A stretch of 64,000 nucleotides of DNA from Campylorhamphus procurvoides (taxonomy: Eukaryota; Chordata; Aves; Passeriformes; Dendrocolaptidae), in contig WBMV01009262.1 of assembly GCA_013396655.1 (NCBI GenBank), positions 409,865-473,864 of the forward strand, read 5' to 3'. The notes below the pieces were generated by a model, which searched no databases, had not been told where the DNA came from, and saw only the letters and a program-made list of their open reading frames with translations. A program made the position numbers and the translations under genes. Shown here piece after piece: positions 12,201 to 21,700 of the stretch. Each line of letters begins with the position of its first letter. Within the stretch, counting starts at the first letter, position 1.

Positions 12201-12351
12201 GTGTGTGTATGTCTGTGCGTGTGTCTGTATGTGCGTGTATGTCTGTATGTCTGCCCCAGGGAACAGCGCTCGGGGTCCTGCCCAGCCCGGGGACGAAGGG
12301 GAGTCCGGCGGGCCCTACCTGCTCCTCCTCGGCGCTGAGCTCCGCGGCCAT
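2981..12351 (-). CDS. PTPN9: Tyrosine-protein phosphatase non-receptor type 9 (PTP-MEG2), complete gene, 13 coding exons
   Basis: This is a cytosolic protein tyrosine phosphatase whose N-terminal CRAL-TRIO (Sec14-like) domain binds phosphoinositides and targets it to secretory vesicles. In mammals it acts in vesicle fusion and in receptor tyrosine kinase signalling. Coding exons on the minus strand are 12351-12319, 8333-8190, 7666-7577, 7478-7354, 6770-6665, 6051-5941, 5729-5401, 5051-4958, 4851-4782, 4264-4186, 3927-3777, 3686-3479 and 3207-2981. All introns are GT-AG and all phases join, giving 588 aa against 593 in human. The CRAL-TRIO region covers about residues 12-250 and the PTP domain about 300-575. 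Visible catalytic elements are the pTyr loop [11 protein letters not shown], the WPDYGVP loop (Asp461), the P-loop [10 protein letters not shown] (Cys506, Arg512) and the Q-loop QTPEQ. The start [11 protein letters not shown] matches the human sequence from its second Met, so about ten N-terminal residues of human are absent. Transcription runs away from SNUPN. Confidence 0.97.
3479..3686 (-). CDS. PTPN9: PTPN9 coding exon 12 (residues 445-514), catalytic P-loop
   Basis: This exon holds both the [17 protein letters not shown] loop (acid Asp461) and the active-site signature [13 protein letters not shown] (nucleophile Cys506, Arg512). The phosphatase is therefore expected to be active. Confidence 0.97.
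3777..3927 (-). CDS. PTPN9: PTPN9 coding exon 11 (residues 394-444)
   Basis: This exon encodes [17 protein letters not shown], the KCxxYWP motif of classical PTPs, and ends HSSE before a GAG|gtgcgt donor. Confidence 0.95.
4186..4264 (-). CDS. PTPN9: PTPN9 coding exon 10 (residues 368-394)
   Basis: This exon encodes [19 protein letters not shown] and then VMTT, including the classical PTP motif DFWRMVWEQ. It ends with two bases of a split Arg codon. Confidence 0.96.
4782..4851 (-). CDS. PTPN9: PTPN9 coding exon 9 (residues 345-368)
   Basis: This exon encodes [19 protein letters not shown], the conserved DYINAS motif of classical PTPs. It ends with one base of a split Gly codon. Confidence 0.96.
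4958..5051 (-). CDS. PTPN9: PTPN9 coding exon 8 (residues 313-344)
   Basis: This exon encodes [18 protein letters not shown], the phosphotyrosine-recognition loop of the PTP domain. Confidence 0.96.
5401..5729 (-). CDS. PTPN9: PTPN9 coding exon 7 (residues 204-313)
   Basis: This is the largest internal exon. It covers the end of CRAL-TRIO ([13 protein letters not shown]), the linker, and the first PTP helices ([18 protein letters not shown]). The linker is the most diverged part compared with human. It ends with two bases of a split Leu codon. Confidence 0.95.
5941..6051 (-). CDS. PTPN9: PTPN9 coding exon 6 (residues 167-203)
   Basis: This exon has 37 codons, including [20 protein letters not shown], the conserved C-terminal part of the CRAL-TRIO domain. 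It is phase 0 on both sides. Confidence 0.96.
6665..6770 (-). CDS. PTPN9: PTPN9 coding exon 5 (residues 131-166)
   Basis: This exon completes the split Ser and encodes [19 protein letters not shown] and then [15 protein letters not shown]. Human has DMCGSNY where this bird has DMAGSQY. Confidence 0.96.
7354..7478 (-). CDS. PTPN9: PTPN9 coding exon 4 (residues 90-131)
   Basis: This exon encodes [19 protein letters not shown] and then [12 protein letters not shown], the lipid-binding core of the CRAL-TRIO fold. It ends with two bases (AG) of a split serine codon. Confidence 0.96.
7577..7666 (-). CDS. PTPN9: PTPN9 coding exon 3 (residues 60-89)
   Basis: This exon has 30 codons ([20 protein letters not shown] and following), phase 0 at both ends. 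It continues the CRAL-TRIO domain. Confidence 0.96.
7801..7939. repeat. 65-bp tandem duplication in PTPN9 intron 2
   Basis: Units at 7801-7865 and 7866-7930 differ at only a few positions, and a third partial copy begins at 7931. The unit contains AGCTTTGCAAAACCAAG. It lies between exons 2 and 3 of PTPN9, away from splice sites. Confidence 0.9.
8190..8333 (-). CDS. PTPN9: PTPN9 coding exon 2 (residues 12-59)
   Basis: This exon encodes the CRAL-TRIO N-terminal helices, including [19 protein letters not shown], nearly identical to human. It is exactly 48 codons, phase 0 at both ends. Confidence 0.97.
8334..12318 (-). other. PTPN9: PTPN9 intron 1
   Basis: This 4-kb intron separates the first 11 codons from the CRAL-TRIO domain. 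It has GT-AG borders and no recognisable gene. The last 500 bases on the exon 1 side are the TG array; the rest is unique-looking sequence with an AT-rich patch around 9395-9450. Confidence 0.8.
11743..12252. repeat. Irregular TG/TGTC microsatellite, about 510 bp
   Basis: This is a near-continuous array of TG dinucleotides interrupted by TC, TA and CA steps (TGTGTGTCTGTGTG pattern) on the plus strand, so CA-type on the sense strand of PTPN9. It starts 64 bases inside intron 1. All open frames across it are repeat translation. Confidence 0.97.
12319..12351 (-). CDS. PTPN9: PTPN9 coding exon 1 (residues 1-11)
   Basis: This exon encodes [11 protein letters not shown] and ends at a CAG|gtaggg donor. 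The start is chosen because the following residues, [12 protein letters not shown] in exon 2, continue the family sequence directly. The in-frame upstream sequence is low-complexity repeat translation. It sits inside the CpG-rich promoter region, with a TG array starting 64 bases into the intron. Confidence 0.88.
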
Positions 12352-12361
12352 GCTGCGCTGC

Positions 12362-12551
12362 GGGACGGGATGGGCTGGGCTGAGCTGAGCCGAGCCGAGC
12401 TGGGCCGAGCCGGGGTGAGCCGAGCCGGGATGAGCCGAGTCAAACCGAGCCGCGCCGAGCTGGGCCGGGGTGAGCCGGGATGAGCCGAGCCGAGTCAAGC
12501 CAAGCCGAGCCGGGATGAGCCGAGCCGAGCCGGGCCGATCCAAGCCGGTCT
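12362..12551. repeat. GAGCC/GAGCT/GGGCT pentamer array at the PTPN9 5' end
   Basis: About 190 bases are built mainly from GAGCC, GAGCT, GGGCT and GGGAT-type pentamers on the plus strand. It begins about 10 bases upstream of the PTPN9 start codon, so it lies in the 5' UTR or core promoter. On the PTPN9 sense strand it reads GGCTC. Confidence 0.9.
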
Positions 12552-13050
12552 AAGCGTCGGATGGCCCGGCACAGCCCATCCCCATCCCCAGCGCTGCGGA
12601 CACCGGCCCCTCCCGGCGGCGAAGGCGGCTCCGCCCCGGGGGCCCCGCCGAAAGTGCCGAAAAAAATTAAGACGAAATTTAATTAAAACAAAAAAGCGCA
12701 TATATTATCTATACGATATCCGTGTGCGATCCCGCCGTGCAGCCCGGCTGGGAGCGGCAGAGCCGCTCGGCGGGGCCGGCCGGGCTCCCGCCCCGCTGCG
12801 GTCCGCCCTGCCTCGGCAGGGGCGGCGGCAGGAAGCGCCCGCACCCCCCGGTCCCTCCTCTCCGTCCCTCCCCGCAGGGCGGGCAGCACCGAGCCAGGAA
12901 GGCCTCTGCCCTCCCGCCCCATCCCGGCTCCCCCAGCCCCATCCCTGCTCCCCCGGTCCCATCCCTGCTCCCCCGACCCCATCCCGGGCAGCAGCATCAT
13001 CCTCCTCTCCCGCTGATGCTGGACGGAATTCCCAGTAGCAGCATCCTCCT
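12552..13050. promoter_or_regulatory. PTPN9: CpG-rich region, probable PTPN9 promoter area
   Basis: CpG is abundant here (for example 12605-12650 and 12720-12850), as expected for a housekeeping CpG-island promoter just upstream of PTPN9 exon 1. The transcription start cannot be fixed from the sequence. An AT-rich block at 12659-12718 interrupts it. Confidence 0.5.
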
Positions 13051-14699
13051 CCCTTGCAGTTACTGGATACAATTCCCGGCAGATCATTCTGCCTTCCCGG
13101 TATTCCAGGCTCGCAGCCTTCCCTCACGAGCAGGAGTCCGGGATTTCCAGGCGCCTCCTTCCACTCCCTCCTCTGCAATCGGTAGAATGCATTTCCCGGC
13201 TGGGCGCTGGTGTCAGTGCCTGGATGGAGAGTCCCGAAGCTCCTGCGGGAAGGAGCAGGGGGATTCCGGGCAGCACAGCGGCAGCCTAACCAAAAGCCCA
13301 GGCCCTGGGACAAGGGGACATTTTGTTCAGCCGAGGAGCACTGCACTGGCAGCGTGCCCACCGTCAGAGCCTGTGTACCTAACTGGAAGAAAATGGAAGG
13401 GCAAAGGGAAGGGGCTGAGCCCCAGCTGGATGGGGGCTCTAGGCTGGTTCTGTCCCCCTGAGACCCAGGCCACATGTCCAGGTCGAGCTGCCCACTCAGC
13501 TCTCCTGCCCCACTAGAGCTGCTGCCTGTTCCATCTGGGGGCAGGATCGCACCCAGCAAACAGTCAGAGCATCAAACTGCACTTGCCCTGCTGACTTTTG
13601 ACACCTCCTCTCCAAACACAGTCTTTGGCTCCCACCAAGAACTCTAATGCAAATATATATTTCTCCAGCCCGGCTCACGCTTTTAAAATGGAAACTATGA
13701 GGCATCATCTGGAGCCGGCAGAAAGCTGCAGTCACTTCCCTCTTGCTCTCCATCCATCAGGGCACACAGCCTCTTTATTTCCTCTCCTTCCCCGGGCCAG
13801 AGGACCTTGGAAGGCTGCTGGAGGGCAGTAACCTGAGTGCAGCTTTCTCTGCCCTAAGAGATTCATAAATCTTCCATCCAGATGCCCACCTCCAGGTTTA
13901 ATTGCCTGAGGAAAGGAGAGCTGTGCTGACAGAAGGCTGGATGCAGTCTCCTGCTCAGCACTCTCTCTGCCAGCCAGAGAGGATGGAGGTGGGAACCTTT
14001 GAGGGATGAGGATGATAATGCAGTCCAGGTGTCTGTCTTCTTCTCCCAAGCCAGCTGCTTCACATGCTAAAAAATAATACTGAAAGTAATAAAATAAGCA
14101 GCTGTTTGAAAGAGGCAGCACCAAACACCGCAGAGCCAGAATTTGACTTCCCTCCTGGGTAAGCCCCCCTCCTGCAATCAGGACAGTTCCTGCTGCCTGG
14201 TGGTATAATCAATAGCGGCTGCACAGCCAGATGGTCACACACAGCCCACAAGCTTGGCACAGAACCAGCCTTTTCCGGGGAAAAAGTAGGGGTGTGAGGG
14301 CAGGATACAAGTGCCCCTACTATCTGCAGGTGGTCACTCCCACTGCCCCTTATCTCCTCCAGGGGTATTCCCCCTGGAGAGCTGGGAGGAGAGTCCTCAA
14401 CGCTGCCTGATTGTTTCATCTCCCCCCTCCTTTTAATCTCCCTCTGGAAACCAACCTAGGGACAGTGAGAATAATCATTCATCCTCCTAAAAACCAGGCA
14501 GAGGGAGCAGCGGGAGCTTAAAAAAAGTGGGATTGGGCTGGGATGAGAGGGACAGGAAAAGGGACCAACTCAGCGTGCAGAGAATCAAACCCACGTAAGT
14601 GTTTCCTCTGCTCCAGTCATCGCTGGAATTGATTTTTCAATCCCTATTTGGGAGGCACAGCACGCATCCACCCTTAGGTAGCAGGAAGACGCTCAAGAA
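13051..14699. other. Intergenic spacer between PTPN9 and SNUPN
   Basis: No gene, RNA gene or clear repeat was recognised. Short open frames occur on both strands but resemble no known family. Confidence 0.5.
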
Positions 14700-15420
14700 T
14701 TTGTCTTTCTGAGAAACCTTTTATTTGGCACAATCAATGGCAGTGTTTTTCAGAGCAAAGCCATTCCTTCCTCCCCCCACTGAGAAAAGCCTCGAGGAGA
14801 GAGAGAGAGGCTTCTGCTGCACTCACGGTGCACAAAGCCCTGCTCCGAGGCAGGTCCTGCTGCAATGCAAACAAAATTTAGATTTTCCTAAGAACATGTG
14901 GGTGTGGAAAGTCCACCCTTTGTATTTACAGCGGCTCACTGCGAACTTCTTACTAGTAAGAAGCAGACTGACCACAAAGCTTTCAATGCAAAGGCCTCAG
15001 AAAAGAGCTGGATCAAAGGCTGGGAAGCCCCAGTTTGCGGGGTCAGGAAGGTGGGACTGCTGCTGGGGTCACAAGCAGCAGCTGCAGCTCAGACACCCGA
15101 GCTGTGTTCCTATGCTAGAGCTTTGCCAGGGCTTTAGCAGAAGCAGGGTCAGGAGCTGAACTGCATCCCTGCAGCACATCCCAAGGCACAACCGTCTTAG
15201 CAAAGAACCAGACAATCCTGTTAGGGTCACAGATGCCCCGGCCAAAAAAACCCCAACATAAAAAAACCCCCTCCATGTACTTGGGGCAATATATTCCATT
15301 GTTATGCCCTTGAAACAAAGCTATCCTATCATGACTTTGCCTCCTCTGAGGAGCATGAGGGACAATGAGAAGCAGGGAGCCTTTTCCCTGCTCTCTCCCC
15401 AGCTGGCCTGTCCCAGCACC
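14700..15420 (-). other. SNUPN: Probable SNUPN 3' untranslated region
   Basis: This is non-coding sequence between the stop codon at 15423-15421 and the AATAAA signal at 14725-14720. The boundary is inferred. Confidence 0.45.
14720..14725 (-). promoter_or_regulatory. SNUPN: Candidate polyadenylation signal (AATAAA) for SNUPN
   Basis: TTTATT on the plus strand gives AATAAA on the minus strand, about 700 bases downstream of the SNUPN stop codon. That is a plausible 3' UTR length. Confidence 0.5.
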
Positions 15421-15750
15421 TTAACTCTCCATTTGGTTCACTGCTCCATCCTGTCCCTCCGGAGACTTTTCTGGCTGAGGGGTAGACAAATGTTCCAGCT
15501 CATAATGTCCATTCCTCACAGCTGCCACACTGCTTGGGTCCCCCTTTTCCACAGCCAGCTTTTTACTCCTCTTGCTCTCGATGATCTGCTGGAGCTGCCG
15601 CCCAGCATAGTCCGGTTTGGCCGTGAGTGTGGTGGAGGGCACGGAGAGCCCCAGGATTTCAGGGACCATGTAGGGCCGGAGCCAGCCCACCAGCGGCGTG
15701 CTGCCAGGGGTGTAGTGGGTTTGCCTGTGGTAGAAGAGCAGCCCATCAAC
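15421..15750 (-). CDS. SNUPN: SNUPN last coding exon and stop
   Basis: This exon has 109 codons plus TAA. It begins [20 protein letters not shown], includes the cap-stacking Trp in GWLRPYM, and ends with the conserved [12 protein letters not shown] followed by a variable tail ending QMES. Confidence 0.96.
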   Translation of the reverse strand, partial: VDGLLFYHRQTHYTPGSTPLVGWLRPYMVPEILGLSVPSTTLTAKPDYAGRQLQQIIESKRSKKLAVEKGDPSSVAAVRNGHYELEHLSTPQPEKSPEGQDGAVNQMES

Positions 15751-18700
15751 CTGTGGACAGGAGAGAGTGAATGAAAGGGCAGAGCTGAGGCTCCCAAAGG
15801 TGAATGAAAAGGCACCAGATGATGGCTCTGCTGGTCTCTGTTTGCAGGCCAAAACCGACCGCTGGATCATTTTTCCTCAACCAGTGCAATAAATAGTGGA
15901 AGAAACCTGCAGAGCTCCTGCCCTTAAAATCAGTGACTCCTGGTCGGCTTTAAATTGTCAAAGGCAAACAATTCCAGCCCACTGTTGGCACAGAGCAGCA
16001 TCCTGTGAATGCTCTCATCCCACTCTGCAGAAAAGCGAGTGGGTTTCTGAATAAGACAGCCCACTTTACTGGATTAGGGTTATTTTAAATAATACATTTG
16101 GAAAGTAATTAGTCCAAGTGCATGACGCCAAGGAGCCCCAATTCCTAACAGCTCTTTCAGCTGGCCTATGCCAATAAAATCCTTAATGTTTCCCAGGAGA
16201 GAACTTCTCCTACAATCAATGACAGTTAAGGGCACTCAGGACTTTGAAGGTTTAGGCTTAATTCTTGTGCTACTATTTCCATACTCTGCAGTGCTGCAGC
16301 TGTCTGATGTTTCCCCCACTTTCCTGCCATGCTCAGGGATTCTCATTCCCCCGCTTCCTGTGCTTCTGCAAGGCTGGATCTTGCTGTCAGGCTGATTAAC
16401 ACTGGAGGTGGTGCTCCTTTTAGCTCAGCTTCACAAACTCTTAAACAGCCATTTGGCCACGAAAAAGAGGGGCTGAGTGGGCAGAAGAGAGAGGAACAAA
16501 ATTCCATCTCGAAATGAATTGCTCCCAGGCCCCTCTCCAAGCCTACAGCCCCTAAAACAGACACACAGGCTGAGCAGAGTGCAGCATATATCCATTTCTG
16601 CTCCACAGATGCTAACCTATGGCAGGGATGGTTAAAGCTTCTGGCACTATTCTGCCCATAATTTTCAGTCACTGTTAACATCTTGCAAAATCATCCAAGA
16701 AAAGGGGGGATTCCTCTGCTAAGAGAACATAAAACCAGAATAGTGAACATCATCATGAACTTGTGTAACCCCTCTGGGTATCTTAAGTGGAAAACCTTTT
16801 CCTCCCCTTCTTCTTGGGAAGAGCCAGATCCTGCAACACCCCAGCACATCCAGCCCATTCTTGTGGATGCATGGCACTGACAACAGGGGTTCTCCAGCAC
16901 TCACAGCAATGTTTTGGTAAAGATCAGAACCTGGAAATGCCTGCCAGACTGCTCCAAGTATCTTCCCCAAGCTGGAGAATTCAAAGGAGTTCAGCCTGGT
17001 GAAGTTAGGTCAAGCTTTCCCTTTCCTGAGATAAGTGACTCCCATATTCATTCCCATTTATTTAATTTGTTGTCTGGGTCCCTACCCTGAGTCACTGCAG
17101 TGACAAGGGCTGACACTGTCCCTAAACAATAAAACCTGAGGAGAGGCTGGCCTGCCAGGGTTTCCCATTCCACAGCCATACTTTCCAGATTTTAGATGCT
17201 TAATGGACCTCCCATTCCTTCACACCAGGGTTTCTCAGCAGCATTGGCTCCCCTACCTTTGTGGAAAACTGAGCATGGTTTTACTCAGACCTGTGAGGAC
17301 AGTAGCTCTTAAGATCCATTCCAAAAACCATGTGAAACTCAGAGCCAGTCAACTGATTCAAAGTCCACTGAATTCAGGGGAATAAAATTCTGCTGAATAG
17401 AGCAGGTCAGGCCCTAACTCTGAGGTTAAAGATTAACTCTGAAGACCCAAATCTGAGAGCACTGACCACCTCTGCTGCCACCACACACACGAGATCCCTG
17501 TCAGGATCAGCAGATGTTGGGCCCAAGCCTAAAATCACCTCTGTTACCCTTCACTATCCATAGCCAGGATGTATTTTGCCTCCTGAAAAGTTAATTCTGT
17601 TCTGTGCCAGTGGTGGTGGAAGCTGTTTTTGGGCTCCCTCTTGTGGCACACCAGAGAGACCCACAGCTCCCTTCATCCTGGAAACAGTGCCATGGTTCCA
17701 GTGGGGTTATGGCAGCATTGAGTCAATTACACCAGATTCCACTTCTTGGGGTATCAGAATGTATCTGATGTATCAGAAGACCTGAGGGACAAATCACAGC
17801 TGGATTACACATATGGAGTCTGTTCAGCTCCATCTCCCGCTCCAGAGTTTCGCAATGGCCATTTTTGTAGCCCAAAAATTTCCTGCTCTGACCACAGCGA
17901 GGCAACACTCCTCAGCCTTTTCTCATGGGACCAGATGCCTCAGGAAAGAATGAAACTTGTACTCAGGAAAGACAGGAATGACTTTCTACAAAGGCACTCA
18001 GAGATTTGTCATTAAGCAAGTCAGTTGTTTGAAAGCTGGGATGCCTCTCCCAATCCATATTCAGAATAGGGTCTGGCAAGACCAGCAAGGGGCTGGGACT
18101 TTCCAACTCACTCTGGTGACTGTCTTGGCTTTGACAAGCAAAGTCAGCCCTCACAGACAAATTACTGTCCCTTAATTTAAACCTGCACTTACATTAATGG
18201 CTAACTTGGGATGGGAGAGCACAAGAAACTCTGTCACATCAATATGGCTTTTGGCTTTGTGGGACAAGAAACCTCTGTGGAGGCTGTGACTGGGCACTCT
18301 CAGGAACTGCTGCAGACATGAAGGAGCTTCTGGCTCCCAGATGTTGTCACTGGGCTGGAATGCCACTGCCTTCTCCATCCTCTTCCCCTGCAGTGATTAG
18401 TCAGCCAGGGTGGGCAAAAGCAGCTGGCACTGATTCCATGAGGGCCTGCCACTCACTGCTCACAACCACATGGAGCTGAGCCAGGTGGTACATGGCTTTG
18501 CCTGTCTTGCCCATCCCCAAAGGTTAGAACAGCACAACAGTTGTGTCAGGTGAGGTTTAGGGTGGATATTAGGAACAGATTCTTTCCCTCAGAGGTGGTC
18601 AGGCAATGGAACAGGCTCCCCAGGGAAGTGGTCATGGCCCTAAGCTTGCCAGAGCTCAGGGAGCCTTTAGACAATGCTTTCAGGCACATGGTGGGATTTT

Positions 18701-21700
18701 GGGGGCTGTTCTGTGCAGGGCCAGGAGTTGGATTTTGACACTAGTAGTGGGTCCCTTTCAACTCAGGATATTTTATGATTCTACTTCTAAAGCTGATGAA
18801 GCAAACAAGGTGCCCTGTTCAGCTATTTCTGTCACAGCCATCCTCCCCCAGCTCCAATACACCTCAGACACCCACTCTGAACACCCAAACCCCTCAGAAA
18901 CCATTGGGGTCTTTACCATCACCCTTCTCCTTCCTTCCCAGAAAACAGCCCAGTGCCTTAGAAGGTGGAAGCAGCCAGACTAAGGAAACCCACACAGAGC
19001 AGTGGGAAGTACCAACTTTGGCCCTGAAGAGGTCAGCTGTCTGTCACCCTGCTATGTGAATGTGAGTTGTGCTGCTTCTGGAGACAGGCTGAGTGTCCAT
19101 ATCAACACCCAAAAGGCTCTTTCAGACCCAGACAACTGCAGCAAGGGCAGCACAAACACATGGAATGCCATGGTTTTACTCCTGTTCATTTGTGTGGCTG
19201 GATGAGTCCTGTACCTGTTGACCAGGCTGGAAATCAACCAAAGGCATAAAGGCACCCATCCTTCACACAAGGAAACAGCAGTGCAACTCAGCAAACTTCC
19301 AGCAGCCTCAGGAGAGCAAATTCCCAAGTGAAGGGGATGCACCTCTCTCCCAGCACTGGCAGAGACACAGCAGGGCTGTCTCTAAGGTTGAGGTCCAGGC
19401 CCCCACCCTTATGTTCTCACCTCAAAGGGGAAGTCCATAGCTAGCAGCTTACACAGGCTGTCCGAGGAGCAAAGGAAGTTCTGCAGTCCCACAAATTTGT
19501 ACTGGAAGAGTAAGAGAGGGTTAGAGAGGCAACTGCACAGCCTAAAGGTGAACAAGTCACTGAGTTCAGCACCAGTGTGGAGGCAGCTAAGGAAGGATTC
19601 CCCCAGTGCAGCATGGAGCATGAAAGGGAAAGGGTGACAAACAGCTCCCACGTGCTCCTGATACCTTTTTTCCCCAAGCACCTAAGACTGGAGGAAGGAC
19701 TTTACAGAAGAGCTGACCCTGTGATGCTCTTTTAACCAACATAGAAAATTATGACCTCCAGGCAGGATGCAAAGCAGACAGACATTTGCTCCAGGCTGCT
19801 GGCTCAGCCAAGCCGATCTTTCCACCCAGGAAATGAAAGCTGAGACGACCCCCCCTTCATTAGGTAGCTATTGTCTGGATATTCCTGTTGGGAGTCAGAA
19901 CAGGATGTTCTCCAAACACTTTCACTGCAGTCAGCCCCATTTATCACTGAGATGCTCAGCTCACTGGAGCTGCTCTGCTGAGCTGTGTCTGAGCAGAGAA
20001 ATCTCTCATGTCTGTGCCCAAAAATCACATTCCAAGTTGCTGGGGGTTCTAGGTCTGACCTCCATATGTAAGTCTTCTGGCTCAGCAGGTATTCTGAGTG
20101 GCAGTATAGTATTCATCCCAACAACTTCAGTGATCAGTTTAAGCAGAGGGAAGGCTTAAAGCTTTACAAACCCACAAGACTGTAAGAATAAACCCCATTG
20201 TAGTCAGGCTCTGAACAACACTGCCCTTGCAGAAACCACACTGGTTTTCCATTCTGTTTCAAGGGAAGGCTAAAATCAGCATGGAAGTTAGCTGATACCC
20301 TGCAGTATGATCTCTCTCAGCACTTTGGCTGGGGGGAAAAACCCCCCACTGCAGTCGTTTACAATATTCAGTGGTTCTATTTACATTCTGATCACAGCAT
20401 CCCATTTCATCAGACAAACACTTTGAAGCCTGATCTGTGAGGAGAAAGGAAAAAAAGGAAAAAAGCTTCCGCTTGTGAAAGGAATTGCTGAAGCCTGCTG
20501 AACAGGAGAGCTTACCCTTCAGTCTCCTCCTCAGTACAAAAGGACTTACCGGATTAATCCTGCTCGTCTCTCCCAGCCCTTTCTCCTCTTGGATCTTTGA
20601 GGAGAGCCAGAAGAATCTGAAGTCAGTCTGTGAAAGGACACAGAGAGTTAGTGACCATTCACTGCACATCACCCATCAGCACCTGCTGAGTGTCTTCACT
20701 CCTCTGCATGCACCTGGGAGATTCACAAAATCGACTTCGCCTACAGAACCTGCACCCCAAACCCTGCTACTCCCCTGCAAAACATGTGCACAATTATTCC
20801 AGCAGCACTAAAGCTGGGTGAATTATCCACATTTTGCAGAGTGAGCTACATACAGTGCTGGAGCACAGCATCTCAGGGAACAACAGGGAGCACAGGGATT
20901 CAGTACCTGGCAGTCGTAAACAGGGTGTCCTCTCCAGCACATCACATCAAGGATATAGTAGGTCTGCTGGGCCTCGCTGTAGATGCAGTCCAGGATGCTG
21001 TACACTGCACACAGAAACACAGGGAGGTGCAGACATGCTCCAGACTCTGCCTGACCAACTGGCAAACACTTGCTCACAGCTCTCCAGCATAAATCCTGCC
21101 CTGATGTAAGGCTGCCAGGTGCAGAGGGACCCCCTTCTGTTAGCATAAACTGTGACCACAAAAAGCCTTGAGTTTGAGGAGTCCCATGGGTCCCCAAAGG
21201 GACCAGCCAGAGGCATAGCAAGCAAGGGCATATTGCAGAAAATGGCATTTGCCAGACAATAAATCTCTCTTTTTCAGGGCCGAAAAAAATGAACTTCCAG
21301 AGGCAGTAAGGAAGATGTCATTGTACACAGGTCTCTTTCAGAAAACAGAGAGGATGTTGGGGTTTAAGAGTGTCAGTCAATCAGACAGCTAATTAAAAGA
21401 TGTGACAGGACAAGGGGCAATGGTTTCAAACCAGAAAAGGGCAGAGTTAGATTACAGATCAAGAAGAAATTCTTCCCTGCGAGGGTGGTGAGNGGATTGT
21501 ATGTGCTTATCTAGCATAAAGGTATTTGTCCACATCTAGTTATCTCCAGAGAAGCAGAAACAGGCCTGAAGTTGACTACCCCCACCATGAAAAAGGGCAT
21601 AGCTCAGGCCCAGGGGAGCTGGAGAAGCAGTACTGAGCCTGCCAGTACACAGTTCATGCAGGGAGAAGCAGGCAGCTCCCCTCTCTCTACCCCAAATGTC

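Noticed and set aside
11443..12543. Open frames of up to 366 codons rich in Thr-His or Val-Cys across the TG array
   Set aside because: These are translations of the microsatellite and pentamer array. Only the 33-base PTPN9 exon 1 inside this span is real.
12362..12551. Immunoglobulin switch region
   Set aside because: The pentamers look similar, but no immunoglobulin exons are near and the array sits at the PTPN9 start codon.
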